NCBI GenBank assembly: GCA_001735895.1
Contig: DS021199.1
Coordinates: forward strand, 504,548 to 568,547
Length of the DNA stretch: 64,000 nt
Origin: Olavius algarvensis Gamma 3 endosymbiont
GTDB lineage: Bacteria > Pseudomonadota > Gammaproteobacteria > GCA-001735895
Direction of reading: 5' to 3'
In this document: one piece after another, positions 11,912-21,620 of the stretch
Numbering within the stretch: the first letter of the stretch is position 1
How the letters are laid out: the number at the start of each line of letters is the position of its first letter
Position numbers and translations under genes: made by a program
Notes under the pieces: model-generated
Database searches by the model: none
What the model saw: the letters and a program-made list of their open reading frames with translations, nothing else
What the model was told of the DNA's origin: nothing

Positions 11912-12868
11912 ATGCCCACTAAACGCAGGCTCGGAATCGTGATGGACCCGATCGAAGCCATCAAACCCTGGAAGGATTCGAGCCTGGCCATGATGCTGGA
12001 AGCACAGGCGCGTGGCTGGCAGATTTACTACTTCCAGTTGGGCGATATTTTCCTCGACCAGGGTCTCGCGATGGGGCAATTCCGCGAACTCAAGCTGCGC
12101 GACGACAACGACGACTGGTTCGAAGACGTCGCCGCGGGTCGCTGCCGGCTGGACGAACTGGATGCTATTTTAATGCGCAAGGATCCACCTTTCGACCTCG
12201 AATACATCTATTGTACCTACATCCTGCAACAGGCGGAGGAGAACGGCGTGCTGGTAGTCAACCGTCCCGCCAGTCTGCGCGATTGCAATGAAAAGTTATA
12301 TACCCGCAGCTTTCCCCAGTGTTGCGTCGAAACCCGGGTAAGCCGTAACCCCGAAATTATCAAAGAGTTCGTCAACCAACACGCAGACGTCATCGTCAAG
12401 CCGTTGGACGGCATGGGGGGCCAGTCGATTTTTCGGGTTCAGGCGGGTGACCCGAATACCAATGCGATTATCGAAGCCGTTTCCAAGCACGGTCGCTCCC
12501 AGACGATGGTGCAGCGTTATATTCCGGAAATCAGCGCGGGCGACAAGCGCATTCTGCTAGTCGACGGCGTGGCCATTCCCTACGCCCTGGCGCGTTTACC
12601 CGCCGCGGGAGAAAACCGCGGCAATATCGCGACTGGAGCCAGCACCCGCGGTCAAACCTTGAGCGAACGCGATCAATGGTTATGCGACCAGATCGGTGAT
12701 GACCTGCGTGCCCGCGGGCTTTTATTTGTCGGCATCGACGTCATCGGTGACTACATCACCGAAATCAACGTGACCAGCCCGACCTGCATCCGCGAACTGG
12801 ACCGCGAGTTCGGCCTCAACATCAGTGCCGATCTGTTTGCATGCATCGAGCGCCGCATTTCCGCTTAG
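11912..12868 (+). CDS. gshB: Glutathione synthetase
   Basis: MPTKRRLGIVMDPIEAIKPWKDSS... VKPLDGMGGQSIFR, EINVTSPTCIRELD; ATG at 11912. Confidence 0.93.
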   Translation: MPTKRRLGIVMDPIEAIKPWKDSSLAMMLEAQARGWQIYYFQLGDIFLDQGLAMGQFRELKLRDDNDDWFEDVAAGRCRLDELDAILMRKDPPFDLEYIYCTYILQQAEENGVLVVNRPASLRDCNEKLYTRSFPQCCVETRVSRNPEIIKEFVNQHADVIVKPLDGMGGQSIFRVQAGDPNTNAIIEAVSKHGRSQTMVQRYIPEISAGDKRILLVDGVAIPYALARLPAAGENRGNIATGASTRGQTLSERDQWLCDQIGDDLRARGLLFVGIDVIGDYITEINVTSPTCIRELDREFGLNISADLFACIERRISA

Positions 12869-13869
12869 CCTGCATTATCCGGCTAATACTGGTTGCGAGC
12901 GCGCTCTACGGCTGCGAGCGCAACCAGCACTTGGTCGAACAACATTTGCTCGAGTTCGGCACGGTTATCGAAATCACGATGATCACGAACGACTTGCAGC
13001 AGGCCGAATCACTGCTGGCCGAAGTCGAGTCGCGTCTGCGCCGCTATCGCGGCCTGTGGCATGCCTGGGAGAACAGCGATCTAACCCGCTTCAACGCCGA
13101 ACTAGAGCGCAACGGGCAGGCACAGATACCCCCCAGCCTGGCCGCAATGCTGCAATTGAGCCGCGAGTACCACGACGCCAGTGGCGGCCTGTTTAATCCC
13201 GCGCTGGGAAAACTAATCGCGGCCTACGGATTTCATGACAGCGCGGTCGACGATGCGGCTATCGCCGCGATCAAACTCGATCTACCCGACATGCGTGATT
13301 TAAAAATCGAGGGCAACCTCGCTATCAGCGGCCATCCCGAGCTGCAAATCGATTTGGGTGGAATTGCCAAGGGCTACGCCATCGGTCTCATCGGCGATTT
13401 CCTGGACAGCCGAGGGGTCAAAAACTACATCGTCAACGCCGGCGGCGACATGAAAATTGCCGGTAATCGTTTCGGGCGTCCGTGGCGGCTCGGCATTCAG
13501 AATCCGTTTGCGCCCGGTGTCGTCGCCAGCCTCGAGCTAAGCGGCAACCACAGCCTGTTCACTTCCGGCAACTATCAACGCCAGTACCGTCGGGGCGCTA
13601 GCCTGAGACACCATATAATCGATCCGCGCAGCGGCGAATCGTCGCGCGGACAGAGTTCGGCGACGGTACTCGTCAGCGACCCGGTGCGCGCCGACGTAGC
13701 TGCCACGGTTTTCATGATCGATGGGCAACGCAAATCCGCCAATTTAGCACTATCCTTAAGGGTAGATGACTTTCTCATTATCAGCGAGTCACGGGAAATT
13801 CTGGCAAGCCGCTCCCTTTTGGAAAAGCTTCAAATAAAAGCGCCATGGCCAATCAGAATTATTAACTAA
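12841..13869 (+). CDS. apbE: FAD:protein FMN transferase (ApbE-like lipoprotein)
   Basis: DLGGIAKGYAIGLI, NAGGDMKIAG, HHIIDPRSGE motifs; overlaps the gshB end. Confidence 0.85.
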   Translation: MHRAPHFRLACIIRLILVASALYGCERNQHLVEQHLLEFGTVIEITMITNDLQQAESLLAEVESRLRRYRGLWHAWENSDLTRFNAELERNGQAQIPPSLAAMLQLSREYHDASGGLFNPALGKLIAAYGFHDSAVDDAAIAAIKLDLPDMRDLKIEGNLAISGHPELQIDLGGIAKGYAIGLIGDFLDSRGVKNYIVNAGGDMKIAGNRFGRPWRLGIQNPFAPGVVASLELSGNHSLFTSGNYQRQYRRGASLRHHIIDPRSGESSRGQSSATVLVSDPVRADVAATVFMIDGQRKSANLALSLRVDDFLIISESREILASRSLLEKLQIKAPWPIRIIN

Positions 13870-13923
13870 TTCAATGAGTTTTGCTGGTTATCTAGAATTA
13901 TTCTTGGCACAATAGACACCCAA

Positions 13924-14814
13924 ATGGCACAAGCACAAGCAATCAAGCCGCGCATCACCGCCAGTGATCGACTCGGTTTCACTTTGTTTCTGGCAATGTC
14001 GCTGCATGCGATTGTAGTGCTCGGGGTTGGTTTCACTCCAAGCCAACGCAATAATGCGGAACCGCTGCCGAGCCTGGATATCATTCTGGCTAATTCAAAG
14101 ACCTTTGATACCGTCGAAAATCCGGATTTTCTGGCGCAGGAAAACCAGGCGGGCGGCGGCAACGCCGATGATAAAGCCCGCCCCAGCGCACCCGTATCAG
14201 CCGCGACTCCGCTAAATCAGAAAGGTTTGACGGAACGCGATCAGGTCGAAATGCGCAGGCAACAGTTGGCCATCAGCAACCTTTATTACCTGACCCAAAG
14301 CGAATCGGATACCCGTATCCGGCAGCAACAGCAGCAGCGCGCGCAGGATTCGAACAGCAAACAAGCGAGCCAGGTGGAGCAGCGCGCGAGCAAGATCGCC
14401 CGGCTGCAGGCGGAAATCAGGCAGATGACGATCGATTATGCCAAGCGCCCGAAGACCATTACCCTGACCGCCAGTACCCGCAAAGCGATCGAAGCCAGCT
14501 ACTTGGCCAGCTGGGTACAGAAAATCGAGCACACCGGCAATCTCAATTACCCGCGGGAAGCCAGAACCAACAACCTGGCAGGGCGCCTGCGCATGAGTGT
14601 GCGCCTAAACGCCGCCGGCGAGGTGCTCGACATGCAAATCACTGCTTCCTCCGGAACTTCGGTACTCGATGAAGCCGCGCGGCGCATTCTGCATATGGCG
14701 CAGCCGTTCGCACCCTTTTCCGAGGAGTTAAAGGAACGCGCCGATCAAATTGTCATAATCAGGACCTGGGACTTCAAAAGCAATCGCTTTAAAACCCAAA
14801 GCGGAGTAAGCTAA
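13924..14814 (+). CDS. TonB-family energy transducer
   Basis: N-terminal TM, Q-rich middle, C-terminal TonB domain (YPREARTNNLAGRLRMSVRLNAAGEVLDMQITASSG). Confidence 0.8.
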   Translation: MAQAQAIKPRITASDRLGFTLFLAMSLHAIVVLGVGFTPSQRNNAEPLPSLDIILANSKTFDTVENPDFLAQENQAGGGNADDKARPSAPVSAATPLNQKGLTERDQVEMRRQQLAISNLYYLTQSESDTRIRQQQQQRAQDSNSKQASQVEQRASKIARLQAEIRQMTIDYAKRPKTITLTASTRKAIEASYLASWVQKIEHTGNLNYPREARTNNLAGRLRMSVRLNAAGEVLDMQITASSGTSVLDEAARRILHMAQPFAPFSEELKERADQIVIIRTWDFKSNRFKTQSGVS

Positions 14815-14823
14815 GGTTTAGTG

Positions 14824-15390
14824 ATGATCCAGCAAACAGCCAGTCTGGTCGACAAATGCCTGATTGCAACACCGGCAATCAAGGATCCGATTTTTGCCTC
14901 CAGCCTCGTCTATATGTGCGAACACAGTGAGCACGGCAGCATGGGCTTGGTTGTCAACCACGAAACTTCACAAATACTGGCAGATATCTTCAGTCAACTG
15001 AATATCCGCTGCGACGACGAATCAATTAAATCTCAACCGGTGTATATCGGTGGGCCGGTGCAACTTGAGCAGGGTTTTGTCCTGCATTCCGCCCCCGGCG
15101 CCTGGCAAAATAGCGTCGAGGTTTCCGACGGCGTCAACCTGACCAGCTCGGTCGATATCCTGCAGGCAATAGCCGACGGCCAGGGGCCCGAGGATTACCT
15201 CGTCATCCTCGGATTTTCAGGTTGGGCCTCGGGCCAACTCGAATCGGAATTGCAGCAGAATTCCTGGTTAACTTCAGCCTGTAACCCCGATTTACTGTTT
15301 CACGAAAAACCTGAAGATAAATGGCAGGTTGCCTTCGATTCACTCGGCTTTGATCTGAGCTCGCTCTCCCCAGTCAGCGGCAACGCCTGA
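14824..15390 (+). CDS. yqgE: YqgE/AlgH family protein
   Basis: CLIATPAIKDPIFASSLVYMCEHSEHGSMGLVVN; adjacent to ruvX. Confidence 0.9.
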   Translation: MIQQTASLVDKCLIATPAIKDPIFASSLVYMCEHSEHGSMGLVVNHETSQILADIFSQLNIRCDDESIKSQPVYIGGPVQLEQGFVLHSAPGAWQNSVEVSDGVNLTSSVDILQAIADGQGPEDYLVILGFSGWASGQLESELQQNSWLTSACNPDLLFHEKPEDKWQVAFDSLGFDLSSLSPVSGNA

Positions 15391-15401
15391 ATTACCGGCG
15401 A

Positions 15402-15824
15402 ATGGCTGAACCGATTAAGACGGTTATCGGTTTCGATTTTGGAACCCACTGGACCGGTGTCGCGATCGGGCAGACGCTAACCCGGCAAGCCAGTCCGCTA
15501 AACGCACTCAAAAGCAAGGATTGGAAAGGAATCGAACGCCTACTGCAGCAATGGCAGCCTCAGATACTAATCGTCGGCCTACCGTTGAGCATGAGGGGCG
15601 AACACCAGGAAATGAGCAAACGCGCCGCACGCTTCGGGCGCCAACTCGAAGGGCGATTCGGCATCAAGGCGGTTCTGGTTGACGAGCGCCTGACCACGCG
15701 TGAAGCTTACCAGTTAGCGATCGAGAACCGACGCAAAAAGTCGAAAACCGAAATCGACAGCCTCGCCGCCGCCCTGATCACCGAATCCTGGCTGCGAGAT
15801 TTCGACCAGGACGACTATTATTAA
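15402..15824 (+). CDS. ruvX: Putative pre-16S rRNA nuclease YqgF/RuvX
   Basis: GFDFGTHWTGVAIG, VGLPLSMRGEHQEMS, DERLTTREA motifs. Confidence 0.92.
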   Translation: MAEPIKTVIGFDFGTHWTGVAIGQTLTRQASPLNALKSKDWKGIERLLQQWQPQILIVGLPLSMRGEHQEMSKRAARFGRQLEGRFGIKAVLVDERLTTREAYQLAIENRRKKSKTEIDSLAAALITESWLRDFDQDDYY

Positions 15825-15856
15825 CCCGTCGATAATACTATGTCGCCGGGTTAATA
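15819..15856. terminator. Hairpin family B copy 1 (TATTAACCCGTCGATA...TGTCGCCGGGTTAATA)
   Basis: 14/16 bp imperfect inverted repeat overlapping the ruvX stop codon; near-identical hairpin at 34393. Confidence 0.7.
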
Positions 15857-15984
15857 GTAACCGGCGCCGGTCCGTGCGGCGGCCCGCATCCGGTTTATGC
15901 CGCGAATAAGCCCGATCGCCGTGAAATACTGTTTTCAGATTAAATTTATGCTATAAAGCGACCGCACAAACCAGTGGAGTTTAA

Positions 15985-16497
15985 GTGTCCCTACCTTCAG
16001 TCGAATCACTGATCGAAAAGCTAAGCCAGGCACTGACTCCTTATTTTTCTTCCCCCGCTGCGCAGCCCATCATCGTCGGCATCGAAACCGGCGGCGCCTG
16101 GATTGCCGCGCAGCTGCACCAGCGCATCGCACCCGATACTGAGCTGGGGCGACTTAACATCTCGTTTTACCGCGACGATTTCACCCGCAGCGGTTTGCAT
16201 CCGACGGTCAAACCATCAAGCCTACCGACCGAAATTGACGACAAGACCATTATTCTGGTTGACGACGTTTTACATTCGGGTCGCACCGTGCGCGCCGCAA
16301 TGAATGAGATATTTGACTACGGACGGCCGAAAAGAATCATCCTGGCTATTTTGATCGATCGCGGCGAACGCGAAATCCCGATTCAGGCCGATATCGTCGG
16401 CGCTACCACCGAACTCGATTCCAGCAGCCATATAAAATTAGAAGGCCCGGATCCGCTGCGCCTGGTCATCAAGACGCTCGACAATCATGCCCAGTAA
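15985..16497 (+). CDS. pyrR: Bifunctional pyrimidine operon regulator/uracil phosphoribosyltransferase PyrR
   Basis: PRPP-binding motif [18 protein letters not shown]; overlaps pyrB. Confidence 0.9.
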   Translation: MSLPSVESLIEKLSQALTPYFSSPAAQPIIVGIETGGAWIAAQLHQRIAPDTELGRLNISFYRDDFTRSGLHPTVKPSSLPTEIDDKTIILVDDVLHSGRTVRAAMNEIFDYGRPKRIILAILIDRGEREIPIQADIVGATTELDSSSHIKLEGPDPLRLVIKTLDNHAQ

Positions 16498-17461
16498 CAC
16501 CGATCTCCAACTCGATGAAAACGGCAGGTTGCGACATTTTCTTAGCATCGAGGGTCTGGATCGAGCGATGCTTACCGAAATTCTCGATACCGCACAGTCG
16601 TTTACCTCGGTCGCCGATCGAACCATCAAAAAGGTTCCGATCCTGCGCGGCATCACCGTCGCCAACCTTTTTTTCGAAGCGAGTACCCGCACCCGCTCCA
16701 CTTTCGAACTGGCCGAACAGCGTCTGTCGGCGGACATACTTAGCCTGAACGTCGACACCTCGGCCACGGTTAAAGGCGAATCGCTGCTCGACACTCTGCA
16801 AAACCTGGAGGCGATGCAGATCGACATGTTCGTTATCCGGCATCAGGACAGCGGCAGCGCACATTTTTTTGCGCAGCACGTACGCCCGGGGGTATCGGTG
16901 CTCAATGCGGGCGACGGTCAACACGAACATCCGACCCAGGCCATGCTCGACATGTACACCATCCGTCACTATAAAAAAGACTTCAGCGGCCTCCGGGTGG
17001 CCATCGTCGGCGATATTCTGCATTCACGCGTCGCACGGTCGCAGATTCATGCGCTGAATCTGCTCAACACCGCCGAAATTCACGTTATCGCGCCACGCAC
17101 CCTGCTGCCGGTCGCGACCGAGTCGCTCGGCGTCAGCGTCTACGATGACCTCGAAAGCGGGCTCAAGGACGTCGATGTCGTTATTATGCTGCGCCTGCAA
17201 AAAGAACGCATGCGCGGCGCGCTGCTGCCCAGTGAAAAGGAATACTTCCGCAAATACGGCCTGTCGCAGGAACGCTTGCAACGCGCCCACCCGGAGGCGA
17301 TCGTGATGCATCCGGGTCCCGCCAACCGCAGTGTCGAGATCGAGTCCAGCGTCATGGATGGTAGTCAGTCGGTGATCCTGCAACAGGTCAGCTTCGGCAT
17401 TTCGGTGCGCATGGCGGTGATGTCGATGGTGGTCGGCCTGCAGTCCGGAGGTGAGGCTTGA
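16487..17461 (+). CDS. pyrB: Aspartate carbamoyltransferase catalytic subunit
   Basis: [41 protein letters not shown] motifs. Confidence 0.95.
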   Translation: MPSNTDLQLDENGRLRHFLSIEGLDRAMLTEILDTAQSFTSVADRTIKKVPILRGITVANLFFEASTRTRSTFELAEQRLSADILSLNVDTSATVKGESLLDTLQNLEAMQIDMFVIRHQDSGSAHFFAQHVRPGVSVLNAGDGQHEHPTQAMLDMYTIRHYKKDFSGLRVAIVGDILHSRVARSQIHALNLLNTAEIHVIAPRTLLPVATESLGVSVYDDLESGLKDVDVVIMLRLQKERMRGALLPSEKEYFRKYGLSQERLQRAHPEAIVMHPGPANRSVEIESSVMDGSQSVILQQVSFGISVRMAVMSMVVGLQSGGEA

Positions 17462-18738
17462 GCCTGCATATTAAAGACGGTCGGCTGATCGAACCCGCCG
17501 CAGCGGCGCAACGCACGGCGGACCTGTTCCTGCAGGACGGTAAGATAATCGGCATCGACCGGGCGCCGGCGGGTTTCCAGGCAGCGCAGACGCTGCACGC
17601 GGCCGGTCGCTGGATCATGCCCGGTCTGATCGATTGCCAGGCGCGTTTGCGCGATCCTGGGCAACCGGAAAAAGCCAATATCGAGAGCGAAACCGCGGCC
17701 GCGATCAAAAACGGGATTACCACCCTGTGCCTGCCGCCGGACACCCAGCCGGCGATCGACAATTCGGCCACGGTCGAATTGATCCATCATCGCAACGAAA
17801 TGTTTGGGCACCGGGCGCATGTTTATCCGATCGGCGCGCTGACGCGTGGCTTAAATGGCGAGCAGCTCAGCAATATGGCCAGCCTGCGCGACAATGGCTG
17901 CGTCGCGTTCAGCAATGCCAAGTTTCCTCTAGCCAATAACCTGGTTCAACGACGCGCCATGGACTACGCCGCGGGCCAACAATCCCTGGTCATCATTCAA
18001 CCCCTGGACCAGGATTTACTGGGTGACGGCTGCGCCCACGAAGGCGCTATCGCAACCCGGCTCGGGTTACCCGCGATCCCCGAAGCCGCCGAAACCGCCG
18101 CCTTGGCAAAAGACATCGAGCTGGTGGCACAGACCGGCGCGCGCACACACTTCGGCCAGCTTTCCTGCGCGCGTTCGGTGGATATGATTCGCCGCGCCAA
18201 AGCCAAGGGATTGCCGATCAGCGCGGACTGCGCTATCCACCAACTGTTTCTAACCGATCACGATATCGGTAATTTCGACAGCAGTATGTTCACCATCCCG
18301 CCGCTGCGCAGCCAATATGATCGCGACGCGCTGCGCGCAGGCGTGGCTGACGGCAGCATCGATTGCCTGTGCTCGGATCATCAACCGCATGAAGTCGACG
18401 CCAAGCTAAAACCCTTTCCCTCCGCCGAACCCGGCATCAGTGGGCTCGATACCCTGTTGGCGCTGGCCTTGCGGCTGGTCGAGGAGAGAGTGCTGCCGCT
18501 GGCGGATGCAATCGCTAAACTGACTTCGAATCCAGCCGCTATCCTGGGTTTGCCCGGCGGTAAAATCGAGGTCGGTGCTATCGCCGACCTGATCGTGGTC
18601 GATCCCGACACACATTGGATTTGCCAAGCGGACAACTTCATCTCCAAGGGCAGAAACACCGCCTTCGAAGGTTGGGATTTTCGCGGCAGCGTCACCCATA
18701 CCCTGATCGCGGGAGAAGTGGTTTACGAGAGCTCCTGA
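17458..18738 (+). CDS. Dihydroorotase-like protein, probably non-catalytic (PyrC')
   Basis: Amidohydrolase/DHOase homologue following pyr[16 protein letters not shown] lacks the HxH metal ligands of active DHOases. Confidence 0.88.
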   Translation: MSLHIKDGRLIEPAAAAQRTADLFLQDGKIIGIDRAPAGFQAAQTLHAAGRWIMPGLIDCQARLRDPGQPEKANIESETAAAIKNGITTLCLPPDTQPAIDNSATVELIHHRNEMFGHRAHVYPIGALTRGLNGEQLSNMASLRDNGCVAFSNAKFPLANNLVQRRAMDYAAGQQSLVIIQPLDQDLLGDGCAHEGAIATRLGLPAIPEAAETAALAKDIELVAQTGARTHFGQLSCARSVDMIRRAKAKGLPISADCAIHQLFLTDHDIGNFDSSMFTIPPLRSQYDRDALRAGVADGSIDCLCSDHQPHEVDAKLKPFPSAEPGISGLDTLLALALRLVEERVLPLADAIAKLTSNPAAILGLPGGKIEVGAIADLIVVDPDTHWICQADNFISKGRNTAFEGWDFRGSVTHTLIAGEVVYESS

Positions 18739-18767
18739 GAATTGGGATTATCCCGGGTGTCTTCGAG

Positions 18768-18793
18768 GGGGACAGATCTGAAGATCTGTCCCC
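18768..18793. repeat. Hairpin repeat family A copy 2 (GGGGACAGATCTGAAGATCTGTCCCC)
   Basis: Perfect inverted repeat between convergent pyrC' and pilU paralogue; preceded by CTTCGA. Confidence 0.9.
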
Positions 18794-18819
18794 GAGCTTC
18801 CAAGCTTGGGATCTGGGCG

Positions 18820-19983
18820 TTAATCTTCTTCGGAGGGCAGGGTTAGCTCTTCGAGCGCGTTCTGCTGGTTCAGATTATGGCGGGTATCCTGCGACGTCGG
18901 CTGCTCGCCGCCGAAATTGATCTTCCATTCGAGGTTGGTGCTCGAATCGGCATAGGCCAGCGCATTCTTGATCGTAATGGCATCCGATTTGTAGAGATGG
19001 TAAAGCGACTGGTCGAAGGTCTGCATGCCGGTAGTATCGCCCTTTTCCATGATTTCCTTGATTTCGTTGAAATTACCCTCGCGCAGCAATTCCGAAATAT
19101 AGGGCGTATTCATCATGATCTCGACCGCACAGGCCAGCTTACCCTGCATACCCGGCACCAGGCGTTGTGAAATAACCGCCTTCAGGTTAAGCGATAAATC
19201 CATCAATAACTGTTCGCGCATTTCGCTGGAGAACATATTCATAATCCGGTCCATCGCCTGGTTCGAGTTAACCGCGTGCAGCGTGGTCAGGCACAGATGG
19301 CCGGTATCGGCGAAGTCGATGGCGGCCTTCATGGTTTCGGCGTCGCGCGCCTCGCCGATCATAATGACTTCGGGGGCTTCGCGCAGCGCCTCGCGTAGCG
19401 CATTGGCATAACTCAGGGTATCGATACCGACCTCGCGCTGTGACACAATCGACTTGCTGTGTCGAAACACGAATTCGATCGGATCCTCGATCGTCAGAAT
19501 ATGTCCGCCAACGGTTTTGTTGCGGTGATCCAGCATCGACGCCAGCGAGGTCGATTTACCCGAACCAGTGGAGCCCACTACCAATACCAGTCCGGACTGG
19601 TTCATGACCACGTCCTTCAGCACCGGCGGCAAACCGAGTTCGTCAATGGTCGGGATTTCCCATTTGATGTAACGGATTACCATCGAAACTTCGGAACGCT
19701 GGATGTAAATATTGACGCGAAAGCGGCCGACGTCGTTGAGGGTGAACCCGAGATTCAATTCGCGGTTGATCTCGAAATCCCGCACTTGTTCGTCGTTGAG
19801 CAAACTGAACGCGAGCTTCATGACCTGGCCGCTCTGGAACGGGTTTTTAGCGATCGCCGTGGTGCTGCCCTGAGTTTTCATATTGGGGGGTGCGCCGGTA
19901 ACGAAATACAGATCCGAAGCCTGCTTCTCTACCATGATTTTCAGATAGGGTTCGAGCAGTTGCGTGGTGGGTTCGCGCGCCAT
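18820..19983 (-). CDS. PilT/PilU-family type IV pilus retraction ATPase (PilU paralogue 1)
   Basis: Walker A GSTGSGKSTSLASM, GEARDAETMKAAIDFADTGHLCLTTLHA; likely start MAREPTTQLLEPYLK at 19983 rather than the upstream ORF start. Confidence 0.88.
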   Translation of the reverse strand: MAREPTTQLLEPYLKIMVEKQASDLYFVTGAPPNMKTQGSTTAIAKNPFQSGQVMKLAFSLLNDEQVRDFEINRELNLGFTLNDVGRFRVNIYIQRSEVSMVIRYIKWEIPTIDELGLPPVLKDVVMNQSGLVLVVGSTGSGKSTSLASMLDHRNKTVGGHILTIEDPIEFVFRHSKSIVSQREVGIDTLSYANALREALREAPEVIMIGEARDAETMKAAIDFADTGHLCLTTLHAVNSNQAMDRIMNMFSSEMREQLLMDLSLNLKAVISQRLVPGMQGKLACAVEIMMNTPYISELLREGNFNEIKEIMEKGDTTGMQTFDQSLYHLYKSDAITIKNALAYADSSTNLEWKINFGGEQPTSQDTRHNLNQQNALEELTLPSEED

Positions 19984-20046
19984 ATTACTTCTCCGGCCTA
20001 GCTGCAGATTGCGTGAAGGGAACGAAACCCCGGGGAGACCCGGCAC

Positions 20047-20165
20047 AAAATCGCCTGGAGCGATTTTGGACGCGTCTAAGCGCGGCGCCGCAGGGCCGAG
20101 GCGCAGGGAAGCGCCGCACAAACAGGGTCGGACGATCGTCCGCCGATCCATAGCCATCGCTATGG
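20047..20165. repeat. Hairpin-dense intergenic block between two pilU paralogues
   Basis: AAAATCGC-ctgga-GCGATTTT (20047-20067), GACGATCGTC (~20131-20140) and CCATAGC-catc-GCTATGG (20148-20165) plus a GC-rich palindromic segment. Confidence 0.5.
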
Positions 20166-20270
20166 TTCAGCACCGGATTATGCCCGACAAAACGCTGTAG
20201 TTCTCTATCCAAGCTTTTGATACAAAGAATATTTTCCATGGCCTTGTAGCGTCTTCGTGCAATATGCTGG

Positions 20271-21440
20271 CTAGATCATACCGCTCGCGACATCGTCCTC
20301 CGATTCCTCGAGTTCGAAATCACGGTCATCATCGGTAATGCCGGTTTTACGCGCGGTTTCGCTTTCCAATTTGATACGTAGACGAATATCGTTAACCGAA
20401 TCAGCATTACGCAATGCGTCTTCGAAGGTAATTTTTTCTTCTTCGTAGAGGTCGAACAAAGCCTGGTCGAATGTTTTCATGCCGGCCTCGTTGGACTTGG
20501 CGATCAGCGACTTCATTTCATGCACGTCGCCCTTGAAGATCAGGTCGGCCATCAATGGCGTGTTCAGCATGACTTCGATTGCAGGAATACGGCCGGCGCC
20601 ATCGATTTTAGGAATCAGGCGTTGCGACACCATACCTTTCAAGTTGAGCGACAAGTCCATCAGTAACTGCTGGCGGCGCTCATCGGGAAAAAAGTTGATA
20701 ATTCGATCCAGCGCCTGGTTGGTGCTGTTGGCGTGCAGGGTCGTTAGGCAGAGATGCCCGGTCTCGGCAAACGCAATCGCATGCTCCATGGCTTCGCGAT
20801 CACGCACCTCGCCAATCAGAATGACGTCCGGCGCCTGACGTAATGTGTTCTTGAGCGCGATTTCGTAAGATTCGGTATCGACGCCGACTTCGCGTTGCGT
20901 CACCAGGCATTTCTGATGGTCATGCACGAATTCGACCGGATCCTCGATGGTAATAATATGCCCCTGCGTGTTCCGGTTTCGGTAATCCACCATCGACGCC
21001 AGCGAGGTCGATTTACCCGAACCGGTACCGCCGACAAAAATAACCAGACCGCGCTTGGTCATCGCGATATCCTGCAAGATCGGCGGCAGGTGCAACTCCT
21101 CGAAAGACGGTATTTCGGAATTGATGATACGCAGCACCAGGCCCGAATTGCCGCGCTGCACGAAAGCATTAACACGAAAGCGCGCCACCCCGGGCAGGGC
21201 AATCGAAAAGTTACACTCCTGATTTTCCTCGAACTCGGAAACCTGCTTGTCGTTCATGATTGAACGCGCCAGCATTTGCGTATGGTTGGGTGACAAATTC
21301 TGCTTGGATACCGTCGACACCTTGCCATCGATTTTCATCGCCGGCGGTGAACCCGTGGTAATGAATAAATCCGATCCATCCTTGCTCACCATCATGCGGA
21401 GCAAGTCATGCATAAAACTAATTGCCTTATTACGATCCAT
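20271..21440 (-). CDS. pilU: PilU-type retraction ATPase (PilU paralogue 2)
   Basis: 389 aa, GGTGSGKSTSLASMVDYRN, LIGEVRDREAMEHAIAFAETGHLCLTTLHA; next to pilT. Confidence 0.88.
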   Translation of the reverse strand: MDRNKAISFMHDLLRMMVSKDGSDLFITTGSPPAMKIDGKVSTVSKQNLSPNHTQMLARSIMNDKQVSEFEENQECNFSIALPGVARFRVNAFVQRGNSGLVLRIINSEIPSFEELHLPPILQDIAMTKRGLVIFVGGTGSGKSTSLASMVDYRNRNTQGHIITIEDPVEFVHDHQKCLVTQREVGVDTESYEIALKNTLRQAPDVILIGEVRDREAMEHAIAFAETGHLCLTTLHANSTNQALDRIINFFPDERRQQLLMDLSLNLKGMVSQRLIPKIDGAGRIPAIEVMLNTPLMADLIFKGDVHEMKSLIAKSNEAGMKTFDQALFDLYEEEKITFEDALRNADSVNDIRLRIKLESETARKTGITDDDRDFELEESEDDVASGMI

Positions 21441-21620
21441 TAGACTCCCCTAGCACTCGCAATGGAATCTCTGCCTGTTGCGGAGATTCCTGCGGCACAG
21501 GGATGTGCCGCCATTTTTTCGATCGCAGCTGCGATTGGAAAATGAATAAAAACAAAAAATCGCATTTTTTATTTCCCTGCTCCGCCAGGTCGGGATGACT
21601 TAATACCGAGCTTCGCCAGA

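Noticed and set aside
19983-20158. N-terminal extension MAMDRRTIVRPCLCGASLRLG... of PilU paralogue 1
   Set aside because: Upstream segment is hairpin-rich spacer. Homology to PilU begins at MAREPTTQLLEPYLK (19983).
21492-21511. GCGGCACA-ggga-TGTGCCGC with T-run as pilU/pilT terminator
   Set aside because: The T-run follows on the + strand while both flanking genes are on the minus strand. Function unclear, so not called as a terminator.
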